From Aspidapion aeneum (Eukaryota > Arthropoda > Insecta > Coleoptera > Brentidae), in assembly GCA_963576565.1 (NCBI GenBank), contig OY755038.1:207797013-207861012 (forward strand): a stretch of DNA of 64,000 nucleotides, given 5' to 3'. Position numbers and translations under genes: made by a program. The notes beneath the pieces are model-generated. The model was not told where the DNA came from. It searched no databases and saw nothing but the letters and a program-made list of their open reading frames with translations. Positions 22,312-34,533 of this stretch are shown here, one piece after another (position 1 is the stretch's first letter; every line of letters starts with the position of its first letter).

Positions 22312-23478
22312 AATCTGGGGGACGGCAGTGCCCCGCTAAGTTCGCGCGGAAACTGCTGTACCATCTTTTCTTGAAACATTTCAGCCCATATTTGACCTCT
22401 CTAAAACTCTACTGCGGAATGAGCTACGAAACTCAAACTTTGCACAGTCGTAGATCTTTATAGAGTTAACAATCCCTCCAGGTTTCATGGACTTCCATAA
22501 AGTAGTAAAGTAATTACGAAATTTCAAAAAACCGAAATTGCTACTCACTCACCTACTCACTCATGTATAGATCATCATTGGCACATATAGACAGAAATTG
22601 TATCCAAACCCTTGGAAATAATAAAAAAACCTCAAAATTCTAATTTACTCCCCTCCCCTATGCATGTAAAGTTATGTAAAAGTAAAATTGCCCACTTCCA
22701 GAAGCTCTAGAGAGCTGAGCTTTGGCAGACTGAGAGGAAATATAAAACTATAGCAAAAAACTTCAAAACTCCAAAGTTTTACCTTGCTTACCTCCCCTAT
22801 AAATGTAAAGTTATGTAAAAGTAACATTGCCCACTTCCAGAAACGCTAGAGAGCTGAGCTTTGGAAGGCCGATAGGAACTATGATAAAACTATAGAAGAA
22901 GATTAAAAAACCCCACATTTTAATTAACTTGCCTCCCCTCTAAATGTAAAATTATGTAAAAGTAACATTGTCCACTTCCAGAAAAGCTAGAGAGCTGAGC
23001 AGGAAAAGAAAACCTCAACATTTTTAATAAGGCATTGCAAAAGTTTTGTACAATATTCTGCATATTATACTACTTTTAAACTTAAATATTATCCAAATCC
23101 TTAAAAAAGGAGGGAAATCATAACAAAAACATTTCATGTAAAAAAAAGCCAAGTACGCGAAAGTCGTATTCCATAAAAAGAATTGAGATAAAAGTAAAGC
23201 CAAGTTCTCCAATACAAATTTCAAAATGAAAGGGTCTTACTAGTTTCGAAATGTTTTTCTAAACTTGGCTATTACGGCTGCAAATGACTCTTAGCGACAG
23301 GGGTAAATTGAACATAAAGAAGTTTGGCTGGAATAGCAAAGTTTAAAAAAACATTTCTAAAATGGTAACCTTTCATTTTGAAATTCGTATTGGACAACTT
23401 GGCTTTACTTTAATCTCAATTCTTTTTAAGGAATACCATTTTTTCACATACTTGGCTTTTTTTACATGAAATGTTTTT
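22312..23478 (+). mobile_element. Repeat R1, copy c (uninterrupted)
   Basis: The best copy: head ATCTGGGGG then GGCAGTGCCCC (hairpin), ACCATCTTTTCTTGAAACAT, three minisatellite units (about 22650-23000, period about 130-145 bp), and both arms of the tail palindrome (23140-23250 and 23370-23470). It lies in intron 5. Confidence 0.65.
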
Positions 23479-24000
23479 GTTATGATAAATAAGATAACTA
23501 AAAATCCCTTTTTTATTTCTCAACCAATTTTTGCGTATGATACCTTAAAATACTCGAGACGCCAATCACAACCAAAGCATAACATTTCTGGTTCCAACGC
23601 ATTTCACTTTTCAACTCTTAAAACTTTCGTTTTTGAGATATTACAACCTAAATCAGATGACACACGTGGCATAAGATCTGCTCTATGATTTTTACTGAGG
23701 CAACAGCAAAATCAGCTGTAGTGGAGTGAGAAAATTCGTTTGGATCCATGAAATTTGCGAAATTACTGACATTTTTTACAAAAAACATTCCGTCGCCAAT
23801 GGTGATATTTTTACAGAAGTTAAAAAACTGTAGAATAAAACATTAAGTACAACTAATTCACTAAGCAAATTTTATTGTAAAATGTAACAATTTTTTGTTT
23901 AAAATATGCATTTTCTGGTGCGGGATCGAACACTAAAAACTTAAATATCTCGCAGATTTTATCGAAAGTAACTCTTTAGCTTAAAATTGTTTAGGAAATT

Positions 24001-24119
24001 AAACTCCGTATCATAATTTTTGAAATAACTTTTTGACAGTTATCAGCTTTTTACCATAACAAATAGCATAGGCCAACGAAAAAAGTTGTAAAAAGTTGTC
24101 TGATGATATGAACTGTACT
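24001..24119. repeat. Repeat R3, single copy
   Basis: A segment of about 119 bp (ATCATAATTTTTGAAATAAC...CATAGGCCAACGAAAAAAG...) that recurs twice at 62125-62411. Its inner ends are partly inverted, MITE-like. Confidence 0.5.
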
Positions 24120-24262
24120 TTCTTAACAAAAAACGTAAAAAACAACACTGAGAAATAGTTATGGTAATTCTAAACTATCAAAAGTGCAGTGAGAAGCGGC
24201 ACGGCCACATTAAAAAGGTGTCCATAGCTGAATTTCGCTTGTACCGTGTACTTTCGTTTCAG

Positions 24263-24577
24263 ATGCTACAGGAATCCTTGTTTTCATATCCACAACTTGT
24301 ACCCTCTGACGCCAGCGATAAATAACATGCATTGTTTGACCGAAGTGAATCTTTTGGAAGCCTACAATTTTGCCCGAATCCATCCGAAATTCTTCACCGG
24401 CTTGTTGCCAAAGTTCCTTCAGTCGTTTGCCATCAAAAAGATGTTTGATCAAATGATTGCCATCGTCGAGCATATTTTCGACCCTGCTCTGTTGAGTCTC
24501 GAGAATTATAACCAATTGGCAATGCTGCGAAGGTTATGCCAGGCATTTGTCGATGGACACTTTGCTAATTTTTACGG
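24263..24577 (+). CDS. Exon 6 of the unidentified gene (CCCH end and helical region)
   Basis: Acceptor TTTCAG after a pyrimidine-rich run, donor GTAAGT. The exon enters with one base and leaves with two. Its first residues CYRNPCFHIH supply the last Cys, Cys and His of the cluster begun in exon 5. The rest, about 90 residues, is predicted helical with repeated Leu/Phe spacing (ARIHPKFFTGLLPKFLQSF). Phases on both sides agree with neighbours. CCCH fingers often bind RNA, but no partner can be read from the sequence. Confidence 0.82.
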
Positions 24578-24931
24578 GTAAGTGCCAAAACAGACTCGCG
24601 GCTACAGGGCAAAATGCACTCTGGCTCCTTCGATTTCGAGGTTGTGTTTTAATTGTTTTGTTTTTTATTCAAATAGCCTGGAATGTTTGAAGTTTGAAGT
24701 CTCTTCCAGTTTTCAAAAGTAGTCCGTGTTTTATATTTGTCGTGTAGTTAGTTCGGTCAAATTTATTTTGTGTTATTGTTTCAATTCATATAAAAATACT
24801 TAAAAACATGGAATGTACCGAGTGCACTCGCTTGATCAGTTTTTCTTCCAAGTCTAATTTAAGAGCTCATTAAAAAAAATTTCATCCTGGTAAATTTTTG
24901 ACCCTGATGCTTTTTATTATTTATTATTATC

Positions 24932-25600
24932 ACACATATACCATACTATAGTAGTGTGAGCTATGGTGATCCTAATTTTTTCGAGAAAAAAAAAGTTGCT
25001 CCGATGTCAAAATTTTTTATATATCTTTGCGTTTCAGATGATTTTGAAACTTTTTTGTTGCGCCGTCTGTCCGTCTGTCTGTCTGTAAGGACCAACGCGC
25101 ATAACTCCATTTTTACTTAATTTATCAAATTTTATTAAGTTAGGCTTGATTAGGTGTTTTTAATATTCTCTCACGTAGATCTCAGAACAGGTACATTTAA
25201 GGTGTTTTTGACATATCATGTGAACAGTTTGACGTTTTGACTTAATTTATATCTATTTTCGGTTAGAATACGAAATTACCTAGAAATCGATATCCCACAC
25301 GACCACATTAGATAAAATAAGATTTTTAACAATGTCTGTCCTCCTTCCTTTTGCCCCCCCCCCCTTAAAAAAACCGTTTTCAAAACTTAACTTTTTGTAA
25401 ATTTTTTGGATTTTCAAGCTATGAAACAAACAAAAAACTGTACGCGAAATGAGTTTCATATTTAATTTATAAATTTTTTCTTGCCCACCTCAAGTACGCA
25501 CCTGTATCTGGGCCCTGCACTGGGTTCCATCGGAGCACCACTTCTAAAATGGCATCTCTAGATGTCTACTACCTCTGTGCCAAATTTCATTTCGGTACGC
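24932..25600 (+). repeat. Repeat R2, copy a
   Basis: Begins with a hairpin (CACACATATACCATACTATAG...GTGTGAGC), then GGTGATCCTAATTTTTTCGA, a short CTGT tract at 25068-25085 and ACCAACGCGCATAACTC. The same unit is at 57498-58059 and, inverted, at 56515-56735. Non-coding dispersed repeat. Confidence 0.55.
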
Positions 25601-25619
25601 AAAAATGCAGACAAACCCC

Positions 25620-26590
25620 AAAATTTCTCTCTTAGGCCCCGAACTACTACGAATTTTAAAAATATACTTTCAAATTATCCCGCGAAATCGAAGGCCAGAG
25701 TGCATTTTGGCCTGTAGCCGCGAGTTTAAAGAGTCCAAAAGAGGAGACACCGATTACAAGAATAGTTGTGACAATAACGTGCTGCGGGTTTGTAATTTTA
25801 TCCGCATTGACCTTTAAAAAGTTTATAAAATTTTCTCCCTTAATATTACTCTGCGCGAAAGTTTTATAGGTAAAAGTAATTCATATTTTTACGATCTTAT
25901 TAAAATTACCCGTCAAAGTCATGTAAATTTTAGCAGGTTTCTTATTTTAAACGAAACACCGTATATTTTATTTAATTGTTAGATTCCTATTTTTTTTTCT
26001 GGTTAAAAAAATATATAATAATTGATGTTTATCATAGCATAGGCATGTTCGACATTTTGAAATCAGAAAGTAAAGGAATTTAAAATTGTAATAAAATGTA
26101 GGGTGTTATTATTTTGCTGTTCTGTATTTGACTTTTTCATCTTACCTAAAAAGTAATTTTTGGCTATAATAAAACCTAAATATTAAATTTTGTCTCTGAA
26201 AAATTAAATTTTTCCTAATATAAATGCTTATTATCATTTTTTAATTTTTACGAAACTTCGGCTTGTCGAAATTTACATTATTCTAATTAAGAGGTTTGAA
26301 TTAGAATATCAAAATAACTACTAAAGGATCATTTCGTCAATGATTTTGTAAAATTTGTTTTACCTACTTTGAGCCGCTTATAAGGACGAGTGGGTACTGC
26401 CTGATATTTATCATTTTCTTTATTTACTGGATCTTGTAAATGCTTATGCCAAAAGTGCATAAAAATTTTCTAATTCTTGATTTGTTAAAGCTGTCTTCTG
26501 TTTTTGGTAGAGGGTACCGATTCCCTTGAAGTACTTAATTAACAGTTGCTTTATAGTCAGTGCAAAGTCAAATTTGTTCGTTAGATAGAA
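25620..26590. other. Intron 6 filler, nothing recognised
   Basis: AT-rich sequence without splice-bounded open frames, RNA genes or clear repeat ends on either strand. Confidence 0.5.
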
Positions 26591-26599
26591 TCGAGGCGT

Positions 26600-27025
26600 G
26601 AACAGCTCTCACAATCGGTGTACACATTTCTCACAATCTTTACACAATCCCTCCCAATCAGTCACAATCTTACCACAATCCGTCACAATCCCTCACAATC
26701 TTACCACAATCTTTACACAATCCATCCCAATCACTCACAATCCTTCACAACCTTTACATAGTCTGTCCCAATCACTCACAATCTTACCACAACCCCTCAC
26801 AATCTGACCACAGTCCTTCACAATCTTTCGCAAAAGAAAGTATATATATATATATATGATGACCTTTTTTTTTTTTGGTCGCAAGAATTTTTGTTGGGCT
26901 GTCGTGTCCCCCCCCCCCCCCCCCCCCGCCTTTTCAGGCACGCTACACCGCTGCACAATCCCTCCCAATCTTTCATAATCTTACCACAATCCCTCACAAT
27001 CTTTACACGATCTTAGCAAAAGATT
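26600..27025. repeat. CACAATC minisatellite with an inserted poly-C segment
   Basis: Many short degenerate units of the form TCACAATCTTACCACAATCC at 26608-26830 and again 26953-27015, split by a (TA)n, poly-T and about 19-base poly-C stretch (26830-26950). GTGAACAGCT before and AGCTGTTCAC after suggest a surrounding inverted-repeat element (about 26597-27072). Confidence 0.6.
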
Positions 27026-27087
27026 GTGGATTTTCATAATCGGTGTATACATTTTGGGTTAGCTGTTCACCCCTCGGATAGAATATA

Positions 27088-27353
27088 ATTAAAGGGGTAA
27101 GAATAAAAAGGGTGCAAGTGCATTTTTTTGGAAATTGGGGATGATGGCTGCATTTCCTTGAAGAAGAAGCATTTTTGTTAGAATATGGGGGATTTCGGTG
27201 ATTTTGAGTACACCTAGTACACACTAGGTGTACTTGAAATCACTTGAATCATTTTTATTCTAATAGAAATGCACCTTAACTTTGGAGAAGCGTGGTTGTC
27301 CCATAATTTGGGGAAAGTGCACTTGTGCCCTTTTTATTTTTACCCCTTCAATT
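27088..27353. mobile_element. Foldback MITE, about 266 bp
   Basis: AAAGGGGTAAGAATAAAAAG at the left and CTTTTTATTTTTACCCCTT at the right form long arms; the centre is the hairpin AGTACACCTAG-TACACA-CTAGGTGTACT (27208-27235). It lies 70 bp upstream of exon 7. TSD not clear. Confidence 0.6.
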
Positions 27354-27425
27354 GGAAAAAGTTAGTGCAACTTTTGGTATTCTGTTTTTTTTTACAGTAC
27401 CAAAAAAGTTATAATTTTATTTTAG

Positions 27426-27553
27426 GTCTGTGCAATTTATTATAGACAAATGCCTTGAGAACATACCACGGCTTGGGGACACCATGGCAAATCTTATTAT
27501 TGATCTGCCCGATTTGCCTAATTACTGGCCGCTTGTCAAAGAAATTATTTTAG
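27426..27553 (+). CDS. Exon 7 of the unidentified gene
   Basis: A 128-bp exon with acceptor ATTTTATTTTAG and donor GTACGT, entering with one base and leaving with one. It encodes about 42 residues (SVQFIIDKCLENIPRLGD then LIIDLPDLPNYWPLVKEII). The content is helical and fits as a continuation of the exon 6 helical region. The reading frame runs on 200 bp past the donor, but phase agreement with exon 8 supports splicing at 27553. Confidence 0.8.
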
Positions 27554-28106
27554 GTACGTTAAAAACATTTTGTTTAACTTTTTTCTACATGCAGAATGTG
27601 GACAAAGGAGAAATATTATCGGAACGTTTGAAATTTAAAATAAAGAAAATAGCTCTATGCACTGCTCTAGTTCTTACACTCTTCTTTGATAACGAAATAT
27701 GCTCTAGAAACCAATCTTCCTATCGGGGCAATGCATTTAAAAACTTCAGTCTAGTTCTCAGTTGACATGCTTAGATCTCCACAAAATCACAATGTTATCA
27801 TGTAGTGCCATTTTGTCGTGTTTAAAAAAAAAGATCAAAAAACGTTTGTTCTGTGTAATTTTAGGCAAAAATGGCATGTTCCAATTCGAATGAGACGTAA
27901 AAGTTATATATGTATGTCATAAACATTTCACAAAAGGGTAGTCTAGATATGAAATTTTAAAATTGTTTAAAATAACCAATCTTTGAAAATTTTTACTAAT
28001 GATCATTTTTGCTAGTTTTAAAATGTGTCCAATAGTTTTTGAAACATGACAAAAAGGCACTACGTGATTTTGTGAGGAAAAGGAAGATTTGTTTTTAAAT
28101 TTTTAG

Positions 28107-28273
28107 CACAAAAACTTAGTCCAACAACTGGCGAAAGATTGCTGTTAACGTTGACCAGGTTTTCGCTTGAAAAAAAGGTTGCCGAAGATATATTCAAGTC
28201 AGCTTTAAAACTGAAATTCATAGACACCAACAAATATCAAAACAGGATGGTTTTAAAGCACTTTATGGAAGTA
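28107..28273 (+). CDS. Exon 8 of the unidentified gene
   Basis: Acceptor AAATTTTTAG, donor GTAAGT. It enters with two bases and ends on a full codon. It encodes about 55 residues (QKLSPTTGERLLLTLTRFSL, then a Lys-rich helix ending MVLKHFMEV). It continues the helical block begun in exon 6 and is the last exon before the low-complexity section. The exon falls below common ORF-length cut-offs, so gene finders relying on ORF size would miss it. Confidence 0.8.
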
Positions 28274-28599
28274 GTAAGTTATTTTAACCTTATTTGCTTT
28301 TAACAAACTTTCACAAGGAAAATAAGACAAACAACAGATCGTGCTCAAGTTTGACAGTAATAGAAAAAATTTCAAAAGTGAATAAGTTCACTTAAACCTT
28401 ATTGCGTGTGGGAAACACATTTCGAGCAAGTCTTAAAACAAATTTTTTTTAAATAAGAGTAAGAAAAATATAAAGAACATAAACATTATATTTTAATTTA
28501 AATGTTTAAAAAACTCGAATTTAAAAATCAAATTTTTGTTTATAATTACCAATACATAAAAAATCCATGTATAAATTCGGTAAGTATGCAAAAAATTGC

Positions 28600-30590
28600 A
28601 TAATAACTTTGTGCACGCGTTGTAAGAGGGGTTTCGTCATCTAACGATTTTTTCCCCTACTTTTGACGTCCCAGGGTTTCGCTCAATTCTATCCTGGGAC
28701 TGCGAGGGATAGAATCGGTCGAAATTTTGCCTCGGGCGCCACTCTAGGAAATAAGGAAGCCTAGAGTATTCCTTGCCTCTCGGGTATGCTTTTAAACAGT
28801 GGAGAAAAACCAGGTCAGTAAACCACAATTTCATTAAAAACTCATTTTATATAAATACTATTTTATGTGTATTTTGTCATTTTAATTTAGTGGTACAAAC
28901 CCTCAAAGAAAATAACTAAATATATGCAACTCCATAAATAAAATAAAACTATAAATCCCTTATTTCTATCAAGTAAAATAAAAAAAACTCCTGTTTACTC
29001 TGTTTGCTCTATTCTAGCACAGACAGGTAGGTACTTAGAAAAGCGAAAATTATGAAAACGGACTTAAAACTCAACGCCCTATCTCCTCGGAACTCTAACA
29101 AAAGGATTTAAAAAACTGGTTAGGTCCGATGAGATCAGATAGGCGTTAGTTGAATACAATTTTTTTTGCCCCAAAAAGACTTTTCCCAACATGAATAAAA
29201 AATTTGCAGAAAGATTTCCTTAAACAGCTGGTAGTTAATAACATACTATAATTTTACAAATTTACGGCTATTTAACTGGAAGAAAACGAAACTTTACCAA
29301 CTTTGAAGTTTCACAGGACTGGTCGGGGCATGTCTCGTGGTGACAGGTAACAGGTTATTTACAAAAGAAACGGTAAAAAACTAAACAGGATATTTACAAA
29401 TAGAAACGGAGTGTGGTACCACACTTTTACAGGTTTAATTTACGGTGAGAGCATATATGTCTTACAGTAACAGGTTATTTACAAAAGAAACGGAAAAAAA
29501 ACTTAACTATACCAACTTTTAAGTTTATAAGGATCCTTCCGCGGTGGGACACAGGTCTAAAGGGGCAATAACGAAGAAAAACCATATGAAGGCAATGAAA
29601 CTCTACCAACTTTTAACATAGACGGGGAATTTTAAACGATGAATAATCGTGATAGAAAAATCGTTAATTATGAAAAATAAAAGGAATATTAGGAAGAAAT
29701 TATTAAATACCAGGACTTATGTAAACGGGAGAGCTGGCTGGACAAAGCCGGGATGATTATGAGTTGGTGACGAACCAACCTAGCCCACAAAACCTAATCT
29801 ATTGCCTTGTTATCATTTTTGCTTTCTCGAAAAAAAACAAAAATAATAAAAACCGGGAAACGGGGGAAACGGGAACGGTGGTTTGACAAAGCGTTACAAT
29901 TATGAATTGGTGACGAACCAAACGAGCCCACAAAATAATCTATAGCTTTGTTATTATTTTTGCTTTCTCGAAAGAGAACAAAAATAATAGAAATCAGGAA
30001 ATGGGAGAAACGGGAAGGGTGGTTTGAGAAAGCGCTACGATTATGAGTTGGCGACGAACCAAACGAGCCCACAAAACATAATCTATTGCTTTGTTTAATA
30101 CTTTTGTTGTTCCGAAAGAAAACAAAAATAATAAAAACCAGGAAAAGGGAAACTAGTGTGTCAAATCCGGGATGATTATTACTTGGTGACGAATCTGCAG
30201 CCCACAAGTAATAAACCCGATTTGTTTCTTAATTTTCTTGCGAAAGAAAATTTATAAATACCAGAAAACATGTAAGATACTCACGGGAAAGCATGGGATC
30301 GGGACAAACAAGTAATTTGCACGGTTCAAAATAAATTCAAATCAAATAGAATTATAAAAACTTTGATAAGGCAAAAACGAGGTTTCTTTTATAAATCCCA
30401 TTCTTACCAGAAACTGGTCGACATCTACACACACCGCGTACCACCTATACATTGTGCTCAAACGAGAAACAAATCTCGAATCCCCGTATGGGCGACGGCA
30501 TTGCTGTTTTATGGGCAAGAGCTCGGCTAAAAATCGAGAACCAACGGAAATAACCGAGTGAAAACCAACCACGTTTTTTTAAAAATGAAT
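28600..30590. repeat. Unidentified 2-kb repetitive block with 29752-30250 minisatellite
   Basis: GC-richer than the surrounding intron 8. It contains two degenerate units around ACAGGTTATTTACAAAAGAAAC (29347, 29467) and four units of 133-145 bp beginning GATTATGAGTTGGTGACGAA (29752, 29897, 30038, 30171). Long minus frames here are repeat-driven, not a recognised protein. No LTRs or TIRs established. Confidence 0.5.
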
Positions 30591-30945
30591 GTGGATTGAC
30601 TTATTCGGAATATTATTTTATCTAGTCTTTTTGCAACAAAAGTTTTGAGAGGCTTTAATGACATTGATATGTCAAAGCGGAATTTTTCCTCGGAAAATAT
30701 AAAACAAAATTAATGAGCAAAAATTGAATCAGGTTTCACTAAAAATTATTTTTTTAAATGTCTGAACTTAAATAGCCTAGAAAATAACTTAAAACAAAAA
30801 AAAATAGTAACTTCGTTACAGCGTGTAGAAAAACATTAGCATTTACTTACTTAGTATTAGATCAACAGTTTGTGTGATGTTAGTAAAAAATCTTTGGATA
30901 ACCTGGGAGGATAGATAAGGGCTTTTTTCTCATCATGCATAGGTA

Positions 30946-31145
30946 CGGTCGCCCACTTTTTAATGTCATTTTAAAATTTACTAAACTCGTCTGAATAGGC
31001 CGGAATTTTAGCGGGCTCTAAAAACTACTAAAGAAAGTCGTTTAATGGATTATGATGCTTATTTTAAATTATGCGGTGTTACCAAACAACGCAGTGTTTT
31101 TTTGTATTCTAAAAATGTAGTGGACATTAAAAAATTGGGCGACTG
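30946..31145. mobile_element. TA-flanked MITE, 200 bp
   Basis: CGGTCGCCCACTTTTTAATG at the left, inverse of CAGTCGCCCAATTTTTTAAT at the right, TA on both sides. It ends 69 bp before exon 9. A diverged relative is at about 39105-39290. Confidence 0.7.
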
Positions 31146-31214
31146 TACTTAGAAGGCAGAAATCCATAAAAATGCAAGCGAATGTTAATTTGGGCTGTTT
31201 TTTTGTTATTTTAG

Positions 31215-31395
31215 TCTGCTCCTAATGGATATTCGGACACACTGCAAAATGGATATTCGGAAGCACTGCATAATGGTTATTTTGAAACTCTTCAACCTTC
31301 ATCTCAGCTTAATGCCACTCAGCAAAACCAAGTGATGCAGAGAAAAATCACTGGCAATAATGATCCAGTTTTTTCAAATTGTGATAGACAATTAG
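31215..31395 (+). CDS. Exon 9 of the unidentified gene (three octapeptide repeats)
   Basis: Acceptor TTGTTATTTTAG, donor GTAAGG. It starts on a codon boundary and leaves with one base. About 60 residues are encoded. Three tandem eight-residue repeats are visible near the start: NGYSDTLQ, NGYSEALH and NGYFETLQ, from a 24-bp DNA repeat. A Gln/Asn/Ser-rich stretch follows. The exon looks disordered; the repeat number may vary between individuals. Confidence 0.75.
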
Positions 31396-31467
31396 GTAAG
31401 GTAAATTCTCTTGAGTTGACATCAAGACTCAAGTGGTCGAGAATTATTTTTAATTATGTCTTAAAAT

Positions 31468-31807
31468 CAGTGGCGGCTTTTTAATAAGTGTTGCAAAGCT
31501 GCAACTCCAACCTATAATATTTCTATATTTATTTCTTTTCTATTCAATTCATGCCAACTTGTTTACTCTTTTCCCTGGCTTAATAGTTTGCTCCCGTCGA
31601 GTCTTGACAGAATTCAGTACGCAGACGTCAGACAACGGTCAAGCTCTGACGTCAGTCAACGGTCGCAGCTCCCGTTGCTTACTTCACGCCGAAATCGGTG
31701 TTAGTGCTTAAAACGGTTTTAGTGATGTGTATACGACAAATGGGTTTAAAATAAAATCGGTTTTAGTGCTTAAAACGGTTTTAATAACATTTTCAAACCG
31801 TATAAGG
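31468..31807. mobile_element. Truncated hAT end related to the 5014-15080 element
   Basis: Starts CAGTGGCGGCTTTTTAATAA and includes the same kind of GCAAAGCTGCAACTCC subterminal sequence. Internal sequence of the same family (GGCCAACGATTATA) recurs at 32200. No right end found. Confidence 0.5.
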
Positions 31808-32344
31808 ATACAGGGTGACAATCGGGAACCGGATGTTTTTGTAACGCATAGTACTTAGGCTCATGTAATTAGAATGTATTTAAGTAATAATGGAGCCATG
31901 GACGGTAGATCATTGCGTATTTGCATACGAAACTTTTATTCGTAATGGCGAGTCAGTGATTACTACATAGCGGCTTTTTCGCAATCATTTTGATATCGGT
32001 AGACGGGGAGCTATCTAGTCTTCTAACACTATAATATGATGGGTCAATAATTTAAAAACTTACTGACCCAGCTTAAGATGGTTTGAGATGAGAAAGCTCC
32101 TCGTCTACCAATATTAAAGTGATTTACGCCGCTGCTTGTAACTGCCCATTTCGGTTAAGCGTGTCTTATGCAAATCCGCGATACTTTAACGTCCACGGCC
32201 AACGATTATACACTAGACAGGATTGCTGAGTTTGCCGAATCTGTCTGCAATCGATGTTCAAGGTCAAACTCGCTGTTACGTCACCACTTGTGCTGGGCAG
32301 AAAGCGCGCCTATCGTTATATTGGATTTTATGTGCTCTTCCTTA

Positions 32345-32518
32345 AGGCCGCTTGACATGGTGCATGACAATAAAATTTGCAGGCAGATGGCATGAAATTT
32401 TGCCCAGGTGCATGCGCAGTATAAATCCAGCTGATTGTTGCAGGCAATCCATTTTTATCGGTCCGGTGCCATTCTTTTGCATGCAAACTGTACTTGCTTG
32501 CACCATGTCAAGCGGCCT
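32345..32518. mobile_element. PIF/Harbinger-type MITE, 174 bp
   Basis: TIR AGGCCGCTTGACATGGTGCA at both ends, flanked by the 3-bp direct repeat TTA (32342-32344 and 32519-32521). TWA target duplications are typical of PIF/Harbinger. Confidence 0.75.
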
Positions 32519-32849
32519 TTATGCAAATTAAATTTTATGCAAGATTTAATTTAAGATACATTTAAAAATATTGTCTTTACATTAAATCAAAGGATGATAA
32601 ATGATTTTATATTTGAAATATCTGTTAAATAAATTAAATTTAAATACTTAAAGTGAAAAAAACTACACATAATGTCGCAGTACCTACATTATTTGTCCAA
32701 TTGTTTTAAAAGTATGTAAAGAAATTATTTTGCGATAATAATTAAAAACGGAAATATAGACGAAAAATTTATTGATTTATTTAAAAAAAAGGAAAGCACA
32801 AATATTGTTCTTAACAAATAGACAAAAAACAGAAAAAAAATGCACATAA

Positions 32850-33421
32850 CCCAGACAGCACAAATACGTACTATGTACGTACATAGTACGTTACTCTGCG
32901 ACGACGTCTGTACGTACATAATAGGCGTACATTTTTCGACCTACGTCTCAGGGACGTAACTTTAGCCATTGTTTTCCTTTTATTTGTACGCACGGAAGAA
33001 CGTACATTCGACGTACTTTGGGCCTTTATTTCTGTACGTCTTTTATACGTCCCATTATAGATCCACAAGGGACGAAAAATGCAACTAAAATGCAGTAATG
33101 TATGTATAACACTCCTAGTAGGTACGTCCATGGTATGTTAATTTTAAGGTAAAATTCGGAAGCGCATCTCTAAAATGTACGTAGCTGGTGTATGTACCCA
33201 ATTGGTCCAAGAAGTACCGACGTAAAATGTACGTACCTATATAATGTACGTAGTACATAGTACGTACCTAATTGGCCCGAGAAGTACCGACGTAATATGT
33301 GCGTACCTATAATGTACGTACTATGTACGTACACAATTGTACGTAACTTATCGGTCCCAGGACGTACCGACGTAAATTGGACATAAAATGTACGTCCCTG
33401 GGACGAAGTGTGCTGTCTGGG
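32850..33421. mobile_element. CCCAGACAGCAC element packed with ACGTAC palindromes
   Basis: TIR CCCAGACAGCAC at the left and its inverse at the right. The interior has many copies of GTACGTAC, ACATAGTACGT and ACCGACGTAA in both orientations, giving strong foldback potential. Superfamily and TSD are not clear. Confidence 0.6.
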
Positions 33422-34286
33422 AATGTATAGTTTAATTATTACAACCACTTTTTAAAGCATGTTAAGAAATTATTTAATGGATAATTAAAAAACGGGAATA
33501 TAGAACAGAAAAAAGTATATATTATTACATTTTTACAAAAAAAAAGAAGAAAAGTACAGATACATAGATACAATAAATTAAAAATATTAATATAAATAAT
33601 AATATTTCATTTAGAAAAATATTCCTTTTCAATTCACAATCTTCAAACTGATTGTTTTTGCAAACAGCAACCGCACAGGTTCTTCCAGGCATAGTGAGCT
33701 AAAAAAATTACCGTGGAAATTATTTATCAATATACTTTGGATAATAATTAGAGAATAATTAATAATAATAATAACAATTAAATATTAATTAGATATTATT
33801 AAACAAGAAGCCCATTTGCTGAGAAAATCGTGGCCATTTTTTTACCCTGTAAACAAACGTTCTTCTCTGTCCTGAATCGAATTTTTACACACTGTTAACA
33901 AACCAAACGTAAAAATGTTTATTTATATGTCTTTTCTTAGTAGCACTGAACTGAAACAATCCAAAAAACAAAAACTATTCAGCGAAATATCAACAAAACT
34001 CTCTTGAAAATACGAATAACATCATATATACAACGAACGTAAACAAAGGATTTAGCACAAGTGGTGACGTCACGCCGCTCTCCTCACCCCGCACAATTTG
34101 TTAACACAGGTTAAATGGAACTAAGCAGTCCTTTATGTCTATAGTTCTTGGTCCACGGCTCCATTATTACTAAAATGGCATAACATAACAAAGAGTAAGT
34201 ACTATGCATTCCAAAAACATTCGGTTCCCGATTGTCATTCTGTTCAACGCTTTTTAACGCGACTCAAATTTTATATAATAAAGATA

Positions 34287-34431
34287 CAGTGGAGTCTCTC
34301 TAACTCGAACTTAAAGGAACAACCAAAACAGTTCGAGTTATGGAGAGTTCGAGTTATAGAAATTCGAGGTTAAAATACAAATAAAAAGTGCAGGGACCAC
34401 TTAAAAGGTTCGAGTTAGAGAGGTTCGACTG
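34287..34431. mobile_element. Pogo-like MITE, 145 bp
   Basis: CAGTGGAGTCTCTCTAACTC at the left, inverse of CAGTCGAACCTCTCTAACTC at the right; TA both sides. The phrase TTCGAGTTA is repeated internally, as in pogo/Tigger-type elements. Confidence 0.75.
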
Positions 34432-34533
34432 TAATATATTTAATTCTATTGATGTCCTCTAGACTATTTTTGAGTTAATTAGAAAAAACACACTAATGTT
34501 TTCACTGTTATCAATGTCTTTTTTATTTTTTAG

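Larger units (their letters stand above)
31811..34242. mobile_element. Element with about 95-bp TIRs, hosting other inserts
   Basis: Left end CAGGGTGACAATCGGGAACC, right end the inverse of CAGAATGACAATCGGGAACC; the arms include AATAATGGAGCC(A/G)TGGAC. No exact TSD seen. It encloses the Harbinger-like MITE (32345) and the ACGTAC-rich element (32850). Confidence 0.6.

Noticed and set aside
24210..24515. 101-codon minus frame
   Set aside because: Antisense shadow of exon 6, which has matching splice sites and phases.
26600..27025. CRISPR-like array
   Set aside because: Units are short, degenerate and without unique spacers; the DNA is eukaryotic.
29794..30207. 137-codon minus frame
   Set aside because: It follows the 133-145-bp tandem repeat; the repeated peptide is a product of the minisatellite.
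33170..33448. Minus frames rich in Tyr/Val/Arg/Thr
   Set aside because: Generated by ACGTAC palindromic repeats.
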